Below are positions 51,359 through 60,262 of a DNA stretch of 64,000 bases, in pieces. The DNA is from Anaerolinea sp. Lineage in GTDB: Bacteria > Chloroflexota > Anaerolineae > Anaerolineales > Villigracilaceae. The DNA lies in the NCBI GenBank assembly GCA_020723805.1, contig DYID01000010.1:34852-98851 (forward strand). The letters are read 5' to 3'. The stretch's first letter is position 1. The number at the start of each line of letters is the position of its first letter. The translations under genes and the position numbers were made by a program. The notes under the pieces were generated by a model. The model had not been told where the DNA came from. It saw only the letters and a program-made list of their open reading frames with translations, and searched no databases.

Positions 51359-51766
51359 ATGCAAAACAAATATCTCCACTGGTTCATCACAACGTTGAAA
51401 GAAGCGGCATGGGCGCCGCTGGCGGTGTTTGGGTTTTACGTCTTCGGGCTGTTCACCCGCCTGTATGACTTGTTTCCCCCGCTGGATGTTCCCACCCATT
51501 TCATGGGCGGCGTGGTCATCACCTATTTCTATCGCGCTGCCATTCGCAATGCCCAACGGTTGGTGGGGGAGATTCCATTTCCCGTTCAAGTGGTCTTTGC
51601 CTTTACCTGCACCGGCACCACAACCGTCTTCTGGGAATTCTACGAAAACTTTGCCGACCATTTCCTCGGCACGCACATGGTACGCGGGCTGGAGGATACG
51701 ATTGTGGATTTGATTTTGGGGGTGTCGGGGGCGCTGGTGTTGAGCGTGTTGTACCGGAAAAGATGA
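51359..51766 (+). CDS. Small DUF2238-like membrane protein
   Basis: A 135-residue protein with four hydrophobic helices. Conserved-looking residues occur in LDVPTHFMGGVVITYFYR, WEFYENFADHFLGTH and EDTIVDLILGVSGALV, which resemble DUF2238/YjdF-type membrane proteins. The ATG at 51359 has GAGG upstream. Its 3' end is duplicated downstream of the neighbouring toxin-antitoxin module (52527-52628). Confidence 0.7.
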   Translation: MQNKYLHWFITTLKEAAWAPLAVFGFYVFGLFTRLYDLFPPLDVPTHFMGGVVITYFYRAAIRNAQRLVGEIPFPVQVVFAFTCTGTTTVFWEFYENFADHFLGTHMVRGLEDTIVDLILGVSGALVLSVLYRKR

Positions 51767-51782
51767 TGGTTTCCAACAGCTC

Positions 51783-51799
51783 GGTTGCACTATGCAACC
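51783..51799. promoter_or_regulatory. Palindromic operator on the toxin-antitoxin promoter
   Basis: GGTTGCA-CTA-TGCAACC, perfect 7-base arms. It covers the -35 box (TTGCAC), as expected for autoregulation by a FitA/VapB-type antitoxin. Confidence 0.6.
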
Positions 51800-51813
51800 A
51801 GATGTGCTACAAT
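51785..51813 (+). promoter_or_regulatory. Promoter of the second VapBC-type module
   Basis: -35 TTGCAC (51785-51790), 17-base spacer, -10 TACAAT (51808-51813) with the extended TGTGC element. Start codon at 51833 after AAGGAAAG. Confidence 0.7.
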
Positions 51814-51832
51814 TTTTCAAAAGGAAAGCAAA

Positions 51833-52075
51833 ATGAACACCCTTCATGTCCGCAACGTGCCTGATAGTCTCTATCAACGCATCCGTGCGCTGGCACATCT
51901 CAAAAACCGTTCCCTGAGCGCACAGGTGATCACCCTGTTGGAGCAAGCGGTGGAAGCGGAAAAACGCCGGCTGGAACAGACAAAAGCGCTGAACTCCATT
52001 CAGCGCAGGCGCTTCAAGGTCACCAAGAACGCCCCCTCATCGCTCGATCTCCTGCGTGAGGATCGCAGCCGATGA
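51833..52075 (+). CDS. FitA/VapB-type antitoxin
   Basis: An 80-residue ribbon-helix-helix protein: NTLHVRNVPDSLYQRIRALA and RSLSAQVITLLEQAVE form the DNA-binding dimer, and a basic tail follows. It overlaps the PIN gene by four bases. The gene is flanked by a duplicated end of the membrane protein at 51359. Confidence 0.88.
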   Translation: MNTLHVRNVPDSLYQRIRALAHLKNRSLSAQVITLLEQAVEAEKRRLEQTKALNSIQRRRFKVTKNAPSSLDLLREDRSR

Positions 52076-52506
52076 CCGAGCCTGTTTTACAATGTGTGCT
52101 GGACGCCAGCGTGGGAATCAAATTGTTCGTCGAGGAGGAGTTTTCAGACAAGGCGGAAAGGTTGTTTGCCAGACTTGCCGAGGATGTTCAAACGGAAATC
52201 CATGTCCCTGACTTGTTTTACATCGAATGTGCAAATATCCTGTTGAAGTACACCCGCCGCTTCAACCGCCCTCTGGAAGATTCCCTGGCAGATGTCAGGG
52301 ACTTGAACAGCCTTGATTTGAGAATCACCTCCACCAGTGAACTGATCGAAGATGCGCTTCAACTGGCAAACGAGAAAAACCTGACCGCCTACGACGCCTG
52401 TTATGCTGTGCTGGCGCAGAAACTGGGATTACCCCTCATCACCGCAGACGCCCCAATGACAAATGCCGTTGACTGGGCAATCTGGATTGGCGATTTCGAC
52501 ATATAG
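52072..52506 (+). CDS. PIN-domain toxin (VapC-type ribonuclease)
   Basis: A 144-residue PIN nuclease. Acidic active-site residues lie in CVLDASVGIKLF (Asp about 11), FYIECANIL (Glu about 52) and TAYDACYAVLA (Asp about 107), with LITADAPMTNA at the end. Not closely alike to the other PIN protein of the window, so the two modules were acquired separately. Confidence 0.87.
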   Translation: MTEPVLQCVLDASVGIKLFVEEEFSDKAERLFARLAEDVQTEIHVPDLFYIECANILLKYTRRFNRPLEDSLADVRDLNSLDLRITSTSELIEDALQLANEKNLTAYDACYAVLAQKLGLPLITADAPMTNAVDWAIWIGDFDI

Positions 52507-52526
52507 CGCGCAGGAAATGGACACCG

Positions 52527-52628
52527 CGCACGATGCGCGGACTGGAAGCTGCGATCATGGATTTGATTTTGGGGGTTTCGGATGCACTGGTGTTGTCGGT
52601 GCTACAGGAAAAGGGAGATGCAATTTGA
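52527..52628 (+). pseudogene. Duplicated 3' fragment of the small membrane protein gene
   Basis: Reads RTMRGLEAAIMDLILGVSDA and onward to a stop, matching the C-terminus of the gene at 51359 (MVRGLEDTIVDLILGVSGA) at nucleotide and protein level. The two copies, about 100 bases each, flank the VapBC-type module like direct repeats. Confidence 0.8.
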
Positions 52629-52664
52629 ACAATTGTGGGTGGTGCAACAATAAACAATCGTCCT

Positions 52665-53423
52665 TTATTTCTTGATCGTTTTCAGCAATCGGGTAAATTC
52701 CCGGTTGATTGCCTCATACCCAGCAGAATTCAAATGCAATTCATCAATGCGATACGTATCACGCAATCTTCCACTTTCATCTGCCAAAATTGCAAAAGTA
52801 TCAAAGACAATGACATTATCGTCACCAAGAGACTTGATAAACTGATTGACATCGTCTATCGCTAAGGGGATATCCTCAGACCAAAATATTTTTCTCTGGA
52901 TTGGAAATTTGCCAACAGGGAAAACCGTGGTGACGATCACAGTTATCCCTTGGTCACGCGCCAAGTGAACTATTTGTTGAATATTCCTTTTGCAATTCGC
53001 GGTAATGGCGGTTTTTTTATCCGGGAACAAAGGAATGGTTTTCAAATCGTTGATGCACACTTGAACGACAAGAATTTCCGGACTTAAAGGCTGAACATGG
53101 GCATTGTAACGTTGAAGAACTTGATTTGATGTTTGAGAGCCTATACCGCGATTTATGAACTCAAACTCATTGAGAGAAGGCGACGGCCAACTTGCGGCTC
53201 TGGAATCGCCAAAGAATACAACCTTTGTGGCTTCAGGTTTCAGGGTTTCCGTTTGCTGTGCATCTGTCGGAAAGAACTCAAGATTTAATGGATCTAAACG
53301 TAAACTATTAAGCTGAAAGTAATACAGCCGGCTATAGTTAAACAAGAAAAAATTCAGCATCACTGAACCAGTCAGTAATGCCGCCAGCAGGAAACAAATA
53401 ATTCTGCCGATTTTCTTTTGCAT
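52665..53423 (-). CDS. SGNH/GDSL hydrolase, membrane-anchored
   Basis: A 252-residue protein with an N-terminal transmembrane anchor (IICFLLAALLTGSVMLNFFLF) and an SGNH hydrolase domain: VVFFGDSRAASW (nucleophile Ser), RGIGSQTSNQVL (Gly block), VQVCINDLKT (Asn block) and the catalytic Asp/His in DELHLNSAGYEA. Probably an extracytoplasmic esterase, for instance removing O-acetyl groups from a glycan. The gene is AT-rich compared with its neighbours. The start at ATG 53423 is uncertain by a few codons. Confidence 0.8.
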   Translation of the reverse strand: MQKKIGRIICFLLAALLTGSVMLNFFLFNYSRLYYFQLNSLRLDPLNLEFFPTDAQQTETLKPEATKVVFFGDSRAASWPSPSLNEFEFINRGIGSQTSNQVLQRYNAHVQPLSPEILVVQVCINDLKTIPLFPDKKTAITANCKRNIQQIVHLARDQGITVIVTTVFPVGKFPIQRKIFWSEDIPLAIDDVNQFIKSLGDDNVIVFDTFAILADESGRLRDTYRIDELHLNSAGYEAINREFTRLLKTIKK

Positions 53424-53444
53424 GTCATCATCCAAAACCAATCC

Positions 53445-54470
53445 CTAAAACAGCTCCCGGTTTTCCTTCACCCAATTGAACAACATCTCGATGCCCTGTT
53501 CCAAGCCGATCTTCGGTTCCCAGCCCAATTCCTGTTTTGCCTTGCGCGTATCGGCGTAGAAAACCTTCTGGTCGCCGGGACGCCAGTCGGCGCGGGCGAC
53601 TTCGATCTTTTTGCCCAACAGACGTTCGAGGATGGGACCGAACTCCGCCCAGATGGACATGACGTTGCGCGCTCCGCCGCCCATGTTGTAGATCTGACCT
53701 TTTGCCGCGTCAATCTTTTCAATCGCGGCGTCGTAGGCGTTCAGCAAATCTTCCACATGCAAAACGTCACGCACCTGCTTGCCATCGCCGTAGATGGTGA
53801 TTTTGCGTCCCGTCACCGCGGCGATGATCATCCACGCCAGCCAGCCCTGGTCTTCGATGCCGAACTGACGCGGTCCGTAAATGCAGCTCTGACGGAAGAC
53901 CACAGTCCGCAGACCGTAAATGCGCGCGTAATCGCGCACGTACTGGTCGCCCGCGCCCTTGCTGCACCCATAAGGGGAATGAAAATCAATCGGCTGGCTT
54001 TCGGGACAGCCGTGTTCCAGTTCGGCGTAGCGCCAGCGCGTGGCTTCCTCGACGACCTTCACGTCCTCCATCCCGCCGTACACCTTGTTGGTGGATGCAT
54101 AGAGGAAGACCGGGTCCCGTCCCGAAAGCCGCGCGGCTTCGAGCGTGTTGAACGTGCCGAGCGCATTCGCTTCGAAATCCTCTCGCGGATTCGTTACGGA
54201 TGTCGTCACGGCGACCTGCCCTGCCAAATGGACGATGACATCCGCATCCTTTGCCGCCTCTGCAATCTGGTCGGCGCTTCGCACATCTCCGACGATGAGC
54301 CGGAAGGCGTCGTCCCCGAACTGACTCTTCAACCAGTCAATGTTGCGCGGAGCGCCCGCGCGGGAGAGGTTGTCGAAGATGGTGACCTGCTCGTTTCGTT
54401 GAATCAACCTGCGGGCGTAGTTCGAACCGATGAATCCCGCCCCGCCTGTAATCAGATACTTCCTAGTCAT
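53445..54470 (-). CDS. NAD-dependent epimerase, CDP-paratose 2-epimerase-like
   Basis: Extended short-chain dehydrogenase of 341 residues acting on a nucleotide sugar. NAD-binding TGGAGFIGSNYARRL (residues 8-22), active-site YGCSKGAGDQYVRDYA with the Tyr-x3-Lys pair (SPYGCSK), and RQSCIYGPRQFGIEDQGW, which is typical of the CDP-paratose/tyvelose epimerase group. It overlaps the flippase-like gene by eight bases. It would supply a modified sugar to the glycan pathway. Confidence 0.85.
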   Translation of the reverse strand: MTRKYLITGGAGFIGSNYARRLIQRNEQVTIFDNLSRAGAPRNIDWLKSQFGDDAFRLIVGDVRSADQIAEAAKDADVIVHLAGQVAVTTSVTNPREDFEANALGTFNTLEAARLSGRDPVFLYASTNKVYGGMEDVKVVEEATRWRYAELEHGCPESQPIDFHSPYGCSKGAGDQYVRDYARIYGLRTVVFRQSCIYGPRQFGIEDQGWLAWMIIAAVTGRKITIYGDGKQVRDVLHVEDLLNAYDAAIEKIDAAKGQIYNMGGGARNVMSIWAEFGPILERLLGKKIEVARADWRPGDQKVFYADTRKAKQELGWEPKIGLEQGIEMLFNWVKENRELF

Positions 54471-55458
54471 TGCTCTGTCTATTCCTCAGGTTCATCAATT
54501 GTTGATAGACGCCGGAAAGGGTCTGCCCCTGAATGGACAGCCCGATGGCGCCCAGCACCATGCTGTTGAGATAGTTGTAAAAGCGCGTGGTCAACGCCAC
54601 AGCGAACGAGGTGGATTCGTCGCCGGAGAGAACGGTCATGGCGTAGGTGTAAACGCCCTCGAAGGTGCCCACCGCGCCCGGCAGGGAGGGAATTGCGCCG
54701 CCGAACGCCGCCATCCCCAGCCCAAACATCGCCCAGACGACGGTGGCTTCGGGGAAGAACGAGGTGATGATGAAATAATACGAAACGATGGCAGTGCCCC
54801 AGTTGACCGTCATCCAGAAGAGGAAGCGCAGGAAGAGCCAGCCGTCGGTCAGCACACCCAGCCCGGCGAAGAACGATTCGAGGAAACTGCCGCCAACACG
54901 TTGCAGAAGGGGCCAGCGCGCGCTGATTTTATGGAAGAGATCGAGCGCCCATTGGTGAGTGCGCGCCAGCACGTACATGGCGAGCAGTCCAACCACCACC
55001 ACCGCGCCGACGATGTACGCCGCGCGGTCGGCGCCTTCCACGTCCACCACGAAGGGCAGAGCCGCCAGCAGGAGCGCCGCCGAAAAGCCCAAGTCCACCA
55101 CGCGCTCGATGACCACGGTCGGCAGGATTTCCATGAACTTCATGTCGCTCTTGCGGCTGAGCAGAAAGGCGCGTCCCAGTTCGCCGAGGCGGAAAGGCAG
55201 GACGTTGTTGAGCAGATAGCCGGCGCTCAACGACCAGAACACATCCTTGAACGCGCCGCGGTTGCGCAGGAGCGTCCACCACACCATGCCGCGGATTGCC
55301 ATCCACACGAAGCCAATCGCCAGCCCAATGGAGAGGCGCACGTAGTTTGCGTTGCGAATGGCTGCGACCATTGCCCGTAGGTCCACCACCGAGAGGATGG
55401 CGATGATCAAGCCGATGCTGATGACGGCTCCGGGGAGCCAGCGTTTCCATTCTTTCAT
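54463..55458 (-). CDS. UPF0104/LPG-synthase-TM family flippase-like membrane protein
   Basis: Membrane protein of 331 residues with seven or eight helices and the family blocks RGMVWWTLLRNRGAFKDVFW, LLNNVLPFRLGELGRAFLLS and GAIPSLPGAVGTFEGVYTYA. Related proteins (AglD-C, MprF N-terminal half) move lipids or lipid-linked sugars. It lies between lepA (3 bases) and the epimerase. Confidence 0.85.
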   Translation of the reverse strand: MKEWKRWLPGAVISIGLIIAILSVVDLRAMVAAIRNANYVRLSIGLAIGFVWMAIRGMVWWTLLRNRGAFKDVFWSLSAGYLLNNVLPFRLGELGRAFLLSRKSDMKFMEILPTVVIERVVDLGFSAALLLAALPFVVDVEGADRAAYIVGAVVVVGLLAMYVLARTHQWALDLFHKISARWPLLQRVGGSFLESFFAGLGVLTDGWLFLRFLFWMTVNWGTAIVSYYFIITSFFPEATVVWAMFGLGMAAFGGAIPSLPGAVGTFEGVYTYAMTVLSGDESTSFAVALTTRFYNYLNSMVLGAIGLSIQGQTLSGVYQQLMNLRNRQSND

Positions 55459-55461
55459 GTT

Positions 55462-57261
55462 TTATTCCTCGTCCAGTTTCAAGACTGCCATGAACGCTTC
55501 CTGCGGGATTTCCACGTTGCCGACCATCTTCAAACGTTTCTTGCCCTTCTTTTGTTTCTCGAGCAGTTTCTTCTTGCGGGTGATGTCGCCGCCGTAGCAT
55601 TTCGCCAGCACGTCCTTGCGGGTCGCCTTGACATTGGCGCGCGAGATGATACGTCCGCCAGCGGATGCCTGCACTGCCACATCGAACAACTGGCGCGGGA
55701 TCAAATCCTTCAGTTTGGTGATGAGACGCTGTCCCTTGTGGTAGGCGTCCTTTTTGTGGACGATGGTTGCCAGCGCGTCCACCGGCTCGCCGTTGACGAG
55801 GATTTCGAGTTTTTGCAGTTCGTCCGGGCGGTATTCGAGGAATTGGTAATCGAGCGAGGCGTAACCGCGGGTACGCGATTTCAGGTCGTCGAAGAAGTCC
55901 ACGATGATTTCGGAGAGCGGAATCTCAAAGTCCAGTTGGACGCGGTGCGGCGCGGGATATTCCTGCTTCTTGAAGATGCCGCGCCGCTTGGTCACCAGTT
56001 CCATGATGGGACCGTAATAGTCGGTTGGGGTGATGATTTCGATGGTCATCCAGGGTTCGCGGATTTCGACGATTTTGGATTCGTCGGGCAATTCGGCAGG
56101 CGAATCGACCGGGATGACCGAACCGTCCACCATCAGCACTTGGTATTCCACCGAGGGCGCAGTGAACAGCACATCGAGGTTGTATTCGCGCTCGATGCGT
56201 TCCTGGATGATTTCCATGTGAAAAAGCCCAAGGAAGCCGGCGCGAAAACCGAAGCCCAGCGCCTGCGAGGTTTCGGGCTGGTAGGTGAGCGAGGCGTCGT
56301 TGAGTTGCAGTTTTTCGAGGGCGTCGCGCAGGTCGGCGTAGTCATCCGCTTCGACGGGATAGATGCCGGCGAAGACCATCGGTTTGGGGTGGCGGTAACC
56401 GGGCAACGGTTCAGAAGCGGGAGCCGCCGCGCTGGTGATGGTATCGCCCACACGGCATTCATGCACCGTCTTGAAGCCGGTGGCAATGTATCCCACTTCC
56501 CCCGAACCCAGCCTTTCGACGGGCGTCATGCCGGGGGCAAAGATACCGATTTCCACAGGCTTCATATCGGCGCCGGTGGCGAAGAGGCGCAGAACGTCGG
56601 TCGTCTTGAACGAACCCTCGAAGACGCGCACATAGGCGACGACGCCTTTGTAGGGGTCGTAGTGAGAATCGAAGACGAGCGCGCGCAGAGGGGCGTCGTC
56701 CGCGTCTTTCGGCGGAGGGACGCGGGTGACGATTGCTTCGAGGACTTGTTCGACGTTGATGCCCTCCTTCGCCGAGATGCGGATGACCGATTCAGGCGGG
56801 ACCCCCAGCAGGCTGCCCACATCTTCAGCCACTTCATCGGGACGGGCGGAGGGCAGGTCAATTTTGTTGATGACTGGGATGATGGTCAGGTCGGCTTCGA
56901 GCGCCTGATAAAGGTTGGCGAGGGTTTGCGCTTCGATGCCCTGCGTGGCATCCACCACCAGCACCGCGCCTTCGCAGGCTTTGAGGGCGCGGCTGACTTC
57001 GTAGCCGAAGTCCACGTGACCGGGGGTATCAATCAGGTTGATTTCGTATCGCGGCCCGTCTTTGGCGGTGTAATACATGCGCACGGCGGAGGCTTTGATG
57101 GTGACGCCCTTTTCGCGCTCGAGGTCCATGCTGTCGAGCACCTGCTCGGTCATGTCGCGGTCGGAGATGGCGCCGGTCAATTGCAGGAGACGGTCGGCAA
57201 GCGTGGATTTGCCGTGATCCACGTGGGCAATGATGCAGAAGTTGCGGATATGGTCGGTCAT
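55462..57261 (-). CDS. lepA: Elongation factor 4 (LepA)
   Basis: Ribosome-associated GTPase of 599 residues that remobilises stalled ribosomes. G1 AHVDHGKST (about residues 11-19), G2 region [12 protein letters not shown]3 [10 protein letters not shown]4 NKIDLPSA; then the EF-G-like domains and the LepA-specific C-terminus ([29 protein letters not shown]). The ATG at 57261 has no clear Shine-Dalgarno; a TATACT lies 16 bases upstream. Confidence 0.97.
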   Translation of the reverse strand: MTDHIRNFCIIAHVDHGKSTLADRLLQLTGAISDRDMTEQVLDSMDLEREKGVTIKASAVRMYYTAKDGPRYEINLIDTPGHVDFGYEVSRALKACEGAVLVVDATQGIEAQTLANLYQALEADLTIIPVINKIDLPSARPDEVAEDVGSLLGVPPESVIRISAKEGINVEQVLEAIVTRVPPPKDADDAPLRALVFDSHYDPYKGVVAYVRVFEGSFKTTDVLRLFATGADMKPVEIGIFAPGMTPVERLGSGEVGYIATGFKTVHECRVGDTITSAAAPASEPLPGYRHPKPMVFAGIYPVEADDYADLRDALEKLQLNDASLTYQPETSQALGFGFRAGFLGLFHMEIIQERIEREYNLDVLFTAPSVEYQVLMVDGSVIPVDSPAELPDESKIVEIREPWMTIEIITPTDYYGPIMELVTKRRGIFKKQEYPAPHRVQLDFEIPLSEIIVDFFDDLKSRTRGYASLDYQFLEYRPDELQKLEILVNGEPVDALATIVHKKDAYHKGQRLITKLKDLIPRQLFDVAVQASAGGRIISRANVKATRKDVLAKCYGGDITRKKKLLEKQKKGKKRLKMVGNVEIPQEAFMAVLKLDEE

Positions 57262-57277
57262 AGGTTTTGCGTGCGGA

Positions 57278-57283
57278 AGTATA
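57278..57283 (-). promoter_or_regulatory. -10 box of the lepA promoter
   Basis: TATACT on the minus strand, 16 bases before the ATG; the -35 position holds TTTTTG within the upstream terminator. Confidence 0.45.
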
Positions 57284-57301
57284 ACCGATTCCTACCTCGT
57301 C

Positions 57302-57331
57302 AAAAAAACAGCGTACGCTGGGTACGCTGTT
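57302..57331 (-). terminator. Rho-independent terminator
   Basis: Minus strand: AACAGCGTAC, 5-base loop, GTACGCTGTT, then a run of seven T (57308-57302). It ends the transcript of the unknown gene at 57398 just before the lepA promoter. Confidence 0.85.
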
Positions 57332-57397
57332 GGCGGGCTAACTCGAGACAGAGCGTCAGGATGCAACGCCGCTGAATGATTCGAACGTTTTGCGAAT

Positions 57398-58051
57398 CTA
57401 TTTGGCTGGCTTCCCTGCGGCATTGTCTCCCGAAGGCGCAGCCGCGGGCGGGCGCAGGAAGTCAATCAATCGGTTCGCCTCCTCGACAAACCGATCCGCC
57501 ATTTGCGTCCCAATGAGATCAGGGATGGGCAGAAAGAGAAGCGTTTGCATCATGAAGATGGTCAACTCAAGGATCGAATCCGCATCTCCTTCGACGAAAG
57601 GCTCCTCGCCGTTGTACTTCGCAATGCGGACGCGGATGTGGGAACGTTTATTGATGTAATCATAATAAACATCCCGATAAAACATCTTCCAGTTGTTGGG
57701 GAGTTGATTGGAGACCAGGAAGGCATTGGCAAGTTCGGGACCATAGAGCGAGATGATGGTACGCAGGAAGTTCATCACATCGTGCGGGGCGGCGTCGCGA
57801 ATATCCTCCAGCCGTTTTGCCTGATCGGGCTGCGCCACATTGAACAGGAGATCGGTGCTTTCCTTCCCCAGATAATTATCCAGGCTTGCAAAAATGGCTC
57901 TCCAGGTGGTTCCGTCAATGTTAGCGAGGCGCTTGTCGAGAATCTCGCGCACCTGGCGCTCGGCGTCCGGATGGGATTTGAGGAACGCCTGCAGGGCTGC
58001 CACACTGACGGGCACCCATTCTGGCAACGTTGCGGCGGTAACATTATCCAT
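57398..58051 (-). CDS. Hypothetical protein
   Basis: A 217-residue soluble protein of unrecognised family, mostly alpha-helical, acidic, with a Pro/Ala-rich C-terminal tail (RPPAAAPSGDNAAGKPAK). Residues about 90-130 (NFLRTIISLYGPELANAFLV) form a hydrophobic core. The start is ATG 58051. It follows the gene at 58186 after a palindromic element, and a terminator closes it, so it is the last gene of that group. Confidence 0.65.
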   Translation of the reverse strand: MDNVTAATLPEWVPVSVAALQAFLKSHPDAERQVREILDKRLANIDGTTWRAIFASLDNYLGKESTDLLFNVAQPDQAKRLEDIRDAAPHDVMNFLRTIISLYGPELANAFLVSNQLPNNWKMFYRDVYYDYINKRSHIRVRIAKYNGEEPFVEGDADSILELTIFMMQTLLFLPIPDLIGTQMADRFVEEANRLIDFLRPPAAAPSGDNAAGKPAK

Positions 58052-58084
58052 TGTTCATTCTCCTTATGCAATTATTCACTCACC

Positions 58085-58175
58085 TTACGCAGTTTTCTCG
58101 TAGCGCGACACATTGTTCCCGAATGGGGGGGTATGTCGCCCGAAAACACGAGATAAATCTCGCGCCACCGCGTAA
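58085..58175. mobile_element. Palindromic dispersed repeat, copy 2
   Basis: TTACGCAG (58085-58092) and CCGCGTAA (58168-58175) bound 91 bases. Inverted relative to copy 1 at 13274-13345; carries an extra 19 bases with a G-run in the loop. Lies between two unknown genes. Confidence 0.75.
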
Positions 58176-58185
58176 CATGAGTTAT

Positions 58186-59310
58186 TCAGCCGGACGCCCA
58201 CCGGGTTTGAGTAGAGGGGGGGCTTTCCCGGAGTTCCACGGCTGGCATAGTCTCTGCTTGCGGCTGGCGGGGCGGGACACTGGCTGAGGTCCCCATGGTT
58301 TCGGAAATGTTTTTGTTGTGCTTGAAAATTTCATCAATCAATTCATCAATCTTGCCGAGGATGACGCGGGCGTTTTCCCTGCATTCCATTGCAATAAGAT
58401 CCGCCGCAGTGATGGCTTCATCCATTTCGCTGAGAGCGTCATCAATAACGCTCTCGATTTCTGCCGGGCGGAAACTGTCGGGAGATTTGGATACTTTCTC
58501 CACTTCCTCGAATGCCCTGCCCAGCGACGCCTTGAAAATATCGTCTTGTTTGAATTCGTCCGCCAGGGCAGAGGGGACGATTTCGGTCATTTTGATTTTG
58601 CCCAGTTGGCTCTTGATTTTGTTCCAGTAGTCGCGGCTGTAGGTATCCTGACGCCTCTCCTTGCCGTCGTACAATCTGGCTCTGGTCTCGTTGCATTGCA
58701 CCCACTGCTCGCGCGACTTGATGTAGCCGTTTACATAAGCGTCCAGCTTGCTCTGGTGTTTTCTTATCTTTTCCAGCAAATCCCTGCCAACACTGATGAT
58801 GTCTACAGACGCCCCCTCGCTGCGGGATTGTTGGATGGCTTTTTCGTTATCCCTGCCCTGGGATCGCGTGAAGGCTTCCTCTCCTCCGCTCCTGCGGCGC
58901 ATATCCGGCGAATCATCCGGCAGTATATCCCTCAGGAGGGGAATCAGATCCCTGGCGTCCTCTTTTGTCAACAGGTGGGTATATAAATTTCGTACTGTGG
59001 GGAATAATTCGATTTGGCAGTAGGTCAGCACGGACGAAGAATCCTGCAAATGTTTGTCGCGTTCAGTGGCAAGGACAGGGTTGTTTCCAAACTTGTCCCG
59101 TTCGTCCACGCTTTCCAAACCAAAAATGCTGGCTCGCAGCCTGGTTACATTTTCTTTCAGTTTGTTGCGAAATTCCTCCTGGCGGGTCACATCCAACGGA
59201 GAAGGCAAAATAAAGGTGGATTTTATAAAGGCAGAATCGGCGGAGAAGAATCCCAAAAGCTTCTCCATTTTGCTTAAGCATTGCCTTCTCTCGTCGTATT
59301 CGGGCGGCAT
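58186..59310 (-). CDS. Hypothetical protein, coiled-coil rich
   Basis: A 374-residue soluble protein with long charged helices (about residues 45-90, 170-260, 290-340) and a Pro/Ser-rich tail. No motif is recognised. It starts at ATG 59310, 24 bases after the gene at 59335, so the two are co-transcribed. The helical pattern suggests a structural or scaffolding role, but there is no direct evidence. Confidence 0.65.
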   Translation of the reverse strand: MPPEYDERRQCLSKMEKLLGFFSADSAFIKSTFILPSPLDVTRQEEFRNKLKENVTRLRASIFGLESVDERDKFGNNPVLATERDKHLQDSSSVLTYCQIELFPTVRNLYTHLLTKEDARDLIPLLRDILPDDSPDMRRRSGGEEAFTRSQGRDNEKAIQQSRSEGASVDIISVGRDLLEKIRKHQSKLDAYVNGYIKSREQWVQCNETRARLYDGKERRQDTYSRDYWNKIKSQLGKIKMTEIVPSALADEFKQDDIFKASLGRAFEEVEKVSKSPDSFRPAEIESVIDDALSEMDEAITAADLIAMECRENARVILGKIDELIDEIFKHNKNISETMGTSASVPPRQPQAETMPAVELRESPPSTQTRWASG

Positions 59311-59334
59311 GATGATCTCGCTTCGACCAATGGG

Positions 59335-59868
59335 TCAGGGAATGGGAATGCCCAAGACGAGCCCCAGGGCTTTTGCCAGCGTATACGCCTTGGTGAAAAT
59401 CGCTCCGGCGCGCGCCGCCTGCTCGACAAATTGACTGGCGGTATCCAGAACCTTTTGCACCGTCCACTTTTCACCGGGAGGCGGGGGCGGTAATGCCTGT
59501 TCGTCCACCTGCGCCGGCGGATTCTGTTTGCTGGTTTCGACGACCTGCCTGGTCAACTTTTCCAGGGCGGGGACGATCTCAAACTCAAAATCAACCTTGG
59601 CGGATTCAATGTTTTTGATGAGTTTGTAGCGCTGGTTCGCCAAAGTCGGATCGGTTTTGAAAGGGTCTTCTTTTTCAAGATTGTCCAAAGCTTCGAGGTC
59701 GGTTCTGATACTTACCAGCATTTTGCGCACGTTCTTGCGCAATTCTGCCGCGTCCCCCTGATACAGTTGGTGGAGTTTTTCGCTCGCCAGCAGCGTATCC
59801 ACCTGTTGAAGAGTCTTGGCTATCTCTTCGGCATCGCCTTGCGAAGATTCCACATATTCGCTTGTCAC
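59335..59868 (-). CDS. Hypothetical protein with proline-rich linker and hydrophobic C-terminus
   Basis: A 177-residue protein of unknown family. Residues 1 to about 115 are helical and acidic; a linker with PPPPPGEKW follows, then an amphipathic or membrane-seeking C-terminal helix (AARAGAIFTKAYTLAKALGL). The start is GTG 59868, placed exactly behind a perfect AAGGAGGTGA; an in-frame ATG nine codons upstream lacks such a signal. First gene of a group of three unknowns. Confidence 0.65.
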   Translation of the reverse strand: MTSEYVESSQGDAEEIAKTLQQVDTLLASEKLHQLYQGDAAELRKNVRKMLVSIRTDLEALDNLEKEDPFKTDPTLANQRYKLIKNIESAKVDFEFEIVPALEKLTRQVVETSKQNPPAQVDEQALPPPPPGEKWTVQKVLDTASQFVEQAARAGAIFTKAYTLAKALGLVLGIPIP

Positions 59869-60262
59869 TCTCACCTCCTTGCCGCTAAAAAACATAAAGC
59901 GCCGGCTCAGAATTTGGGCGCGAAACGATTATAACCCACAAGAGCCTTTGCAGAACAACGAGATTTCAAATGGCATACAGGCGCCTTTGCAGAAGGAGTG
60001 GCGCGAACCCAAGACATTATGTTAGGGTCTGTATGCAAAATGCTTTGCAGGATGGTCAAGTAGGAGGCGGGGTCTCGATACGCCTTTCGGACTACTCGAC
60101 CACCGCCGTATCGAGACCACCATTTGAGTTTGCATACACATCCTAACAAATTTTGAGTGATCCCACAAACCATCTCAAAAACGACCCACCTGCCCCGCCT
60201 CGCTTCGACCACTCGCAACGCAGGCTCTCCACGCTCCAGGCTGATTCCGTTAAAATTGCCAC
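59869..60262. other. 394-base intergenic region with a MITE-like element
   Basis: Divergent promoter region between the unknown operon and the FmdB gene. Apart from the element at 60020-60148 it holds repeats of GCGCC-TTTGCAGA (about 59947 and 59981) and no open gene. Confidence 0.6.
60020..60148. mobile_element. MITE-like element with 20-bp terminal inverted repeats
   Basis: TGTTAGGGTCTGTATGCAAA (60020-60039) and its inverted copy at 60129-60148 match at 18 of 20 positions. Inside is a second inverted repeat, GGTCTCGATACG with CGTATCGAGACC (about 60070-60119), around TCGGACTACTCGACCACCG. No coding capacity. Confidence 0.75.

Noticed and set aside
55552-57375. Plus-strand frame of 607 codons opposite lepA
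   Set aside because: Complementary to a highly conserved gene; the composition is that of a mirror frame.
57371-57397. GATTCGAAC-like stretch as a tRNA T-arm
   Set aside because: No cloverleaf can be drawn around it, and it lies at the end of the unknown gene next to the terminator.
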